Source: Candidatus Sulfopaludibacter sp. SbA3 (GTDB lineage: Bacteria > Acidobacteriota > Terriglobia > Bryobacterales > Bryobacteraceae). Taken from it: DNA of 34,921 bases. Position numbers and translations under genes: made by a program. Of this stretch, positions 31,311 through 34,921 are shown piece after piece. The DNA is taken from assembly GCA_945893365.1 (NCBI GenBank), contig CAMDED010000076.1:1-34921 (forward strand), given 5' to 3'. The notes under the pieces are model-generated. The model had not been told where the DNA came from. It made no database searches and saw nothing but the letters and a program-made list of their open reading frames with translations. Every line of letters starts with the position of its first letter. The stretch's first letter is position 1.

Positions 31311-32477
31311 TCAGCGGAACAGCCGCAGCGCGAAGTCGTTCAAATAGCGCCGCCAGTTGATCCACGTATGGCCGCCCGGGCTCTCGTGGTATTCGTGCCT
31401 GATTCCGCGCTGCTTCAGCAATTCAACCAGATGCTTCGATCCCGCATTCGCCAGCGTATCATTGGCGCCGACGCCGATCCAGAAAAGCTTCACGGACTTG
31501 TTGGTTTTTTCGGGATTCTCCAGGAACGCGGCGCTCCTTTTTTCGAAATCCGGGTTGGTCCGCGGATTGACGCCCGCGCTCCAAACGCCGAGGTACGCGA
31601 ACATGTCCGGGTTCGTCAGACCCACGCGCAGCGTCTGCCCGCCGCCCATCGATAATCCGGCAAGCGCCCGATTGGCGCCGCCCGCGAGCGCGCGGTAGTG
31701 CTTCTCGACGTAGGGAATCACGTCCTTCACCAATTCGCTCGCGAATTTTTCCTGGGCAAGCGCGGCCCCCGGGCCCGGCCCCGGAGGAGTGTTCGGCGGC
31801 CGCGGCATGCTGCCGTTCGGCATCACGACGATCATCGGTTTCGCCTTGTTCCCCGCCAGCAGATTATCGATGATGAAACCCGCCCGTCCGATCGAGCTCC
31901 AACCCGAATCCTCGTCGCCGCCTCCGTGGAGGAGGTAGAAGACGGGGTAACGGGCGCTGCCGCCGTCGTAGCCGGGAGGCGTATAGACATGCATGCGCCG
32001 CATCGCGTCGAGCGTCGAGGAACGATACCATACCATGCGGATTTCACCATGCGGGACGGGCTTGTTGTCTTCGAAAGCCGCTTCGTCGCCGGGGACATGA
32101 AACATGTTGTCCAGGCTGCCGATGCCCTGCTTGACGAGGGCATTTTTCGGATCGATCGTCTTGACGCCATCCACGTTGAAGGAATAGCTGTAGAAATCCG
32201 GGACAAGCGGCCCGGCGATCGCGGACCACACGCCGCTCGCGTCTTTTTCCAGATTCATCGCGCCCGGGCCTTCCATGAAGTCCCCGCGCAGCGTGACTGC
32301 ATCGGCCTTCGGCGCGTAGATCCGGAAAGCGACGCGGTTGCCGGCGAGCGCTTCAGGCGAAACCAGAGTATCGTTCGGAGTGGCCGGTCGAGCCGGCGGC
32401 TGCGCGGCCGCATACGGCGCAAGAACCGACGAGAGGAAAACGAGGCGAGCGGAAACGGTTTGAATTTGAAACGGCAT
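31311..32477 (-). CDS. Secreted esterase (PF00756-like) with N-terminal E-set/CBM48-like domain
   Basis: 388 aa. A signal peptide (about 1-25, [16 protein letters not shown]) is followed by an Ig-like E-set domain ([35 protein letters not shown]) typical of feruloyl and enterochelin-type esterases. The alpha/beta hydrolase part has [17 protein letters not shown], the nucleophile elbow LAGLSMGGG (Ser276) and a catalytic His in SPGGHTW near 370. Such enzymes free hydroxycinnamate or acetyl groups from plant polysaccharides. A ribosome binding site (GGAG) lies 10 nt upstream. Substrate is inferred from domain order only. Confidence 0.9.
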   Translation of the reverse strand: MPFQIQTVSARLVFLSSVLAPYAAAQPPARPATPNDTLVSPEALAGNRVAFRIYAPKADAVTLRGDFMEGPGAMNLEKDASGVWSAIAGPLVPDFYSYSFNVDGVKTIDPKNALVKQGIGSLDNMFHVPGDEAAFEDNKPVPHGEIRMVWYRSSTLDAMRRMHVYTPPGYDGGSARYPVFYLLHGGGDEDSGWSSIGRAGFIIDNLLAGNKAKPMIVVMPNGSMPRPPNTPPGPGPGAALAQEKFASELVKDVIPYVEKHYRALAGGANRALAGLSMGGGQTLRVGLTNPDMFAYLGVWSAGVNPRTNPDFEKRSAAFLENPEKTNKSVKLFWIGVGANDTLANAGSKHLVELLKQRGIRHEYHESPGGHTWINWRRYLNDFALRLFR

Positions 32478-32904
32478 GGTCGAGAGACTCCTTCAGTAAG
32501 GCCACGCGTTTCAGTGTACATCGAACGCGACCTCGGCGGCCGGGTATTCGGCGGCGACCCGGCCGAACGCCTGACGCCGTTTTCCGAGGTCTAGACTAGC
32601 CGCATATCTCACAAGGTAGTTGTAAGGCGAGAAGTTTGGGGCAGAGAGAGCGTTAGGGGCGCTGGCACTTGGTCAAGGCTTCCGGCTCGCGGCGCTCAGT
32701 CGACGACCGCATATCGATGGCGCTCCGAAAGCGGATCTGTTTGAGGGCTTGAACAAGGCTACGAGAGCTTGCGCGAAAAAGGGCGAGATCCTCGCGCGGA
32801 TCGACCCGGCGAACGTGCGGGCCTCGTCGTTACACGCCGCAAGGCTCTTGGACTCGTTCGACCGGATATGCACGCCATGACACCGGGGCTTAATCGGCGA
32901 AGTC
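32478..32904. other. 427-bp gap between esterase and gamma-glutamyltransferase
   Basis: The part nearest 32478 should hold the esterase promoter; no clear boxes were found. The rest contains the coding-like remnant at 32626-32880 and no other supported feature. Confidence 0.4.
32626..32880 (+). pseudogene. Coding-like fragment, C-terminal end of an unknown gene
   Basis: An open frame preceded by TAA at 32623 and ended by TGA at 32878-32880 has strong G/C third-position bias in its second half, reading LFEGLNKATRACAKKGEILA and then RASSLHAARLLDSFDRICTP. It has no ATG, and the only starts would be late TTG or GTG codons. It looks like the 3' end of a gene whose 5' part is lost. No family recognised. 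Confidence 0.35.
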
Positions 32905-34677
32905 CTACCACGCTAACGCCGTCGCATCGACGCGCGGGTCCGCGCCGGCGCTGAGGACGTTCGTTTCCGGATCGATGAGGATGCCCGCCGTCGAGTTCAT
33001 CGACCATGGACCCTTCACGAGCACCTTATGCCCCTTCTTCGTGAGTGCGTCCTTTGTGGCCACGGGGATTCGCGACTCGATCCCAAGGTCGCCCCTGTAC
33101 ATCGTGTGCGGGAAGGGAGACGAAGGGAAAGCGCGCGTCGACCAGCGCGGCGCTTCGATCGCGTCCTGCACGTTCATGCCGAACTCGACCACGTTAAGGA
33201 ACGTCTGCATCGTGCGCATGCACTGGTCGTCGCCGCCCGGGCTGCCCAGCAGAAAAAACGGCTTGCCGTCCTTGGTCACGAGCGTTCCCTGGAGCGTGCT
33301 GCGCGGGCGTTTGCCGGGCTCAAGGGCGTTGGCGTGCCCAGCGACCAAAGAATAGTAATCCCCGCGGCAGTTGAACGGGAAACCCAGATCTCCCATCACT
33401 ACCTTCGTTCCAAAGCCGCTGTGCAGGCTCGGCGTGAAGGAAATGGCGTTGCGGTCTTTGTCCACGACCACGATGTAGCTGGTGTCGCCTTCGTGGTCGG
33501 CTGCGCCGGCGTAGTCGACGTCGATGGGACGCGGCGTCTCGTCCTTCTCTGCCGTACCGGGACGCAATTCCATCGAGGCGTGGGCGGGATCGATCAGTTT
33601 GCGCCGCTCGTCCGCGTAGTCGCGCGAGAGGAGACGGTCGAACGGGATGCGGATGAAATCCATGTCGCCGAGGTACTTGTCCCGATCCGCAAAGGCGAGC
33701 TTCACGGCCTCGACGCTCGTATGAATGTATTCCGGTGAATTGTGTTTCAGCGCCTTTAGATCGTAGCCTTCGAGAAGACCGAGGACGAAGAGCTCGGCCG
33801 GTCCCTGGTTCGCGGAAGGGTTCTTGTGAACCTGGTAGCCGCGGTAGTTGTAGGCCACGGTGGGTTCAACTTTCGCGCTGTAGGAGGCGAAATCCTCATA
33901 GCGGAACAACCCGCCGTTTTCTTCCGAGAATGAGGCCATGGCGCGGGCGATGTCGCCTTTGTAGAAGCGGTCGCGCGCGGCCTGGAGCGCGGCGTGGCGG
34001 CCCTTCGGCGCAGCCTCACGCTCGGCGTCCACAAGCTTCTGCAGTGTGTCGGCGAGGCCGGGGTTCTTCCAGATTTCGCCCGGTTTTGGAGCCTTGCCGC
34101 CCGGGAAATACGTCTTTTCGCTGGTGGGATATTTGCGCAGCGCTTTCGAACCCGTGATTCCTTTCGAGAACGCTTCGGAGACGGGGAAGCCTTCGCGGGC
34201 CATCTCGATTGCGGGCGCGAGCGTCTCGGCGAACGTCATGGAGCCGAAGCGGTCGAGCATGATGTACCAGGCGTCGACGACTCCGGGCACGGTGCCGGAA
34301 AGCAGGGTGTCGTTGACGGGGATCTTTCCTTTCGCGTTCTTCTTGTACCAGTCGATGGTAGCGAGGCGCGGAGCAGTTCCTTCGGCGTTGATCGAAAGCA
34401 CTTGCTTCGACTTCGCGTCGTAGACAAGGAGAACGGCGTCGCCGCCGATACCGTTCGACGCCGGCGACACCAGGCCCAGGACGGCCTGTCCGGCAACGAT
34501 TGCGTCGAAAGCGTTGCCTCCGGCGCGGAGCACTCGCTCGGCGGCCATGGTGGACTGGGGTTGCATGGAGGAGACGGCGTGGCTGCGTCCGCGTGCGACG
34601 GGCCGCATTGCGCCGGAAGATGCCGCGGCCGATAGGCACACGGCGCACAGGGTGAGCGCGAAGGTTTGGCGAGGCAT
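32905..34677 (-). CDS. ggt: Gamma-glutamyltransferase (Ntn hydrolase)
   Basis: 590 aa with a signal peptide (MPRQTFALTLCAVCLSAAASSG), so periplasmic or secreted. The enzyme matures by self-cleavage before a threonine. That residue is Thr399 in HEGDTSYIVVVD, followed by NAISFTPSLHSGFGTKVV. Other family blocks: AGGNAFDAIVAGQAVLGLVSP, SNGIGGDAVLLVY, GTVPGVVDAWY, NQGPAELFVLGLLEG, LLGSPGGDDQ and EAPRWS. It transfers or hydrolyses gamma-glutamyl groups, typically of glutathione. No ribosome binding site is seen; a TGCTATCTT box ends 9 nt before the ATG. Confidence 0.94.
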   Translation of the reverse strand: MPRQTFALTLCAVCLSAAASSGAMRPVARGRSHAVSSMQPQSTMAAERVLRAGGNAFDAIVAGQAVLGLVSPASNGIGGDAVLLVYDAKSKQVLSINAEGTAPRLATIDWYKKNAKGKIPVNDTLLSGTVPGVVDAWYIMLDRFGSMTFAETLAPAIEMAREGFPVSEAFSKGITGSKALRKYPTSEKTYFPGGKAPKPGEIWKNPGLADTLQKLVDAEREAAPKGRHAALQAARDRFYKGDIARAMASFSEENGGLFRYEDFASYSAKVEPTVAYNYRGYQVHKNPSANQGPAELFVLGLLEGYDLKALKHNSPEYIHTSVEAVKLAFADRDKYLGDMDFIRIPFDRLLSRDYADERRKLIDPAHASMELRPGTAEKDETPRPIDVDYAGAADHEGDTSYIVVVDKDRNAISFTPSLHSGFGTKVVMGDLGFPFNCRGDYYSLVAGHANALEPGKRPRSTLQGTLVTKDGKPFFLLGSPGGDDQCMRTMQTFLNVVEFGMNVQDAIEAPRWSTRAFPSSPFPHTMYRGDLGIESRIPVATKDALTKKGHKVLVKGPWSMNSTAGILIDPETNVLSAGADPRVDATALAW

Positions 34678-34686
34678 TTACGGCCT

Positions 34687-34695
34687 AAGATAGCA
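34687..34695 (-). promoter_or_regulatory. Extended -10-like box just upstream of ggt
   Basis: TGCTATCTT on the minus strand ends 9 nt before ATG 34677, so the transcript would start a few bases before the start codon. No Shine-Dalgarno site is present. Confidence 0.4.
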
Positions 34696-34781
34696 GAATT
34701 TCAACTCCCGCGCCGGTGGAGCGGGTTATCGTCGTTTGCGGCCGCTATATACGCGGCAGACGGCAGGCGGCGAAAGACGAT

Positions 34782-34853
34782 GTCGCGGTAGGGATGCAAG
34801 TTACCCCGCACCCCCGCACAGATCCGTACAAGCGCGATTGACGCATACGGCTC
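34782..34853 (-). ncRNA. Group II intron domains V and VI of a second intron (3' end)
   Basis: On the minus strand the 33 nt from 34853 to 34821 begin GAGCCGUAUGCG and end UUGUACGGAUC, a typical domain V. Domain VI follows: GCGG/CCGC and GGGUGC/GCAUCC arms, with an A at 34789 placed 8 nt before the likely intron end GAC at 34782. The sequence differs from the intron at 1-369, so it belongs to another intron. Confidence 0.8.
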
Positions 34854-34921
34854 TTACCTTGGATGGATAACGGCAAAGCGCTGCTCCGGGTAAGGATGCA
34901 CCACCCTGGGACGAGGCAACC
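34854..34921 (-). CDS. C-terminal tail of a group II intron ORF (truncated by window edge)
   Basis: Only 21 codons plus a TAA at 34856-34854 are visible, reading PRPRVVHPYPEQRFAVIHPR at the end. The stop lies at the first base before domain V, the normal place for an intron-encoded protein in domain IV. I take it as the tail of the maturase or an ORF in the same intron; too little is present to show RT or maturase motifs. Confidence 0.55.
   Translation of the reverse strand, partial: LPRPRVVHPYPEQRFAVIHPR

Noticed and set aside
1-34921. CRISPR array, tRNA, rRNA or prophage genes
   Set aside because: No regularly spaced direct repeats, cloverleaf-like sequence, rRNA signature or phage structural gene was found on either strand.

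Overview
The window is GC-rich and looks like chromosome of an Acidobacteriota member, most likely of the Solibacter/Bryobacter group. The signs are families largely confined to that phylum: a VWFA-related acidobacterial protein (TIGR03436-like), an NHL-repeat protein with a Solibacter-type C-terminal domain (TIGR03437-like), a large carboxypeptidase-regulatory TonB-dependent receptor of the Oar type, and a BlaI/BlaR1-like pair whose sensor carries CarboxypepD and TonB-C modules. This placement is inferred from protein families only, with no marker gene. Both ends of the window lie inside group II introns whose 3' ends point inward, as if a contig had been broken at two repeated introns.

Layout. 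1-369 (+): end of a group II intron maturase plus domains V/VI. 654-3478 (-): an operon with a structured, terminator-containing leader, a 90-aa protein, a Tat-exported mannonate-dehydratase-like enolase-superfamily enzyme and a patatin lipase. 4005-4649 (-): a NarL/LuxR-type regulator with a degenerate receiver. 4776-8038 (-): moeA-moaC-mogA (molybdenum cofactor) followed by a VWFA-like secreted protein. 8521-12749 (-): a secreted NHL/TIGR03437 protein, a small Cys-containing ORF and a DisA_N-like protein that lacks the canonical RHR motif. 12816-13295 (-): an MNT nucleotidyltransferase with a broken HepT partner. 13340-14476 (+): a mandelate racemase-like enzyme. 14738-19021 (-): TonB-dependent receptor then a sugar isomerase/epimerase. 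19334-19621 (-): a small secreted protein behind an apparently leaderless promoter. 20179-22169 (+): blaI-blaR1-like pair with operator dyads. 22132-24352 (-): a WalJ/YycJ-type metallo-hydrolase, a decayed RND adaptor fragment and a two-domain fusion protein. 24404-27874 (+): an amidohydrolase, then panB-panC-coaX. 28305-31196 (-): 2-oxoacid:ferredoxin oxidoreductase (korA-korB). 31311-34677 (-): a secreted esterase and a gamma-glutamyltransferase.

How the genes fit together. Much of the window is core metabolism (Moco synthesis, pantothenate/CoA, ferredoxin-linked 2-oxoacid oxidation) interleaved with exported sugar-acid and polymer degradation functions: two enolase-superfamily enzymes, a TIM-barrel isomerase, a COG3618-like lactone hydrolase, an esterase and a SusC/Oar-like receptor. 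Several spots show decay: HepT remnant, RND adaptor remnant, and coding-like pieces at 19721-20116 and 32626-32880.

The signals most worth following are the leader RNA at about 3405-3478, the divergent DAC-like protein with its neighbours, the fused protein at 23585-24352 whose joint carries an 18-bp tandem duplication, and a recurring arrangement of a -10 box only 6-9 nt from the start codon. I see no tRNA, rRNA or CRISPR array. All family assignments are by eye; no database search was possible.
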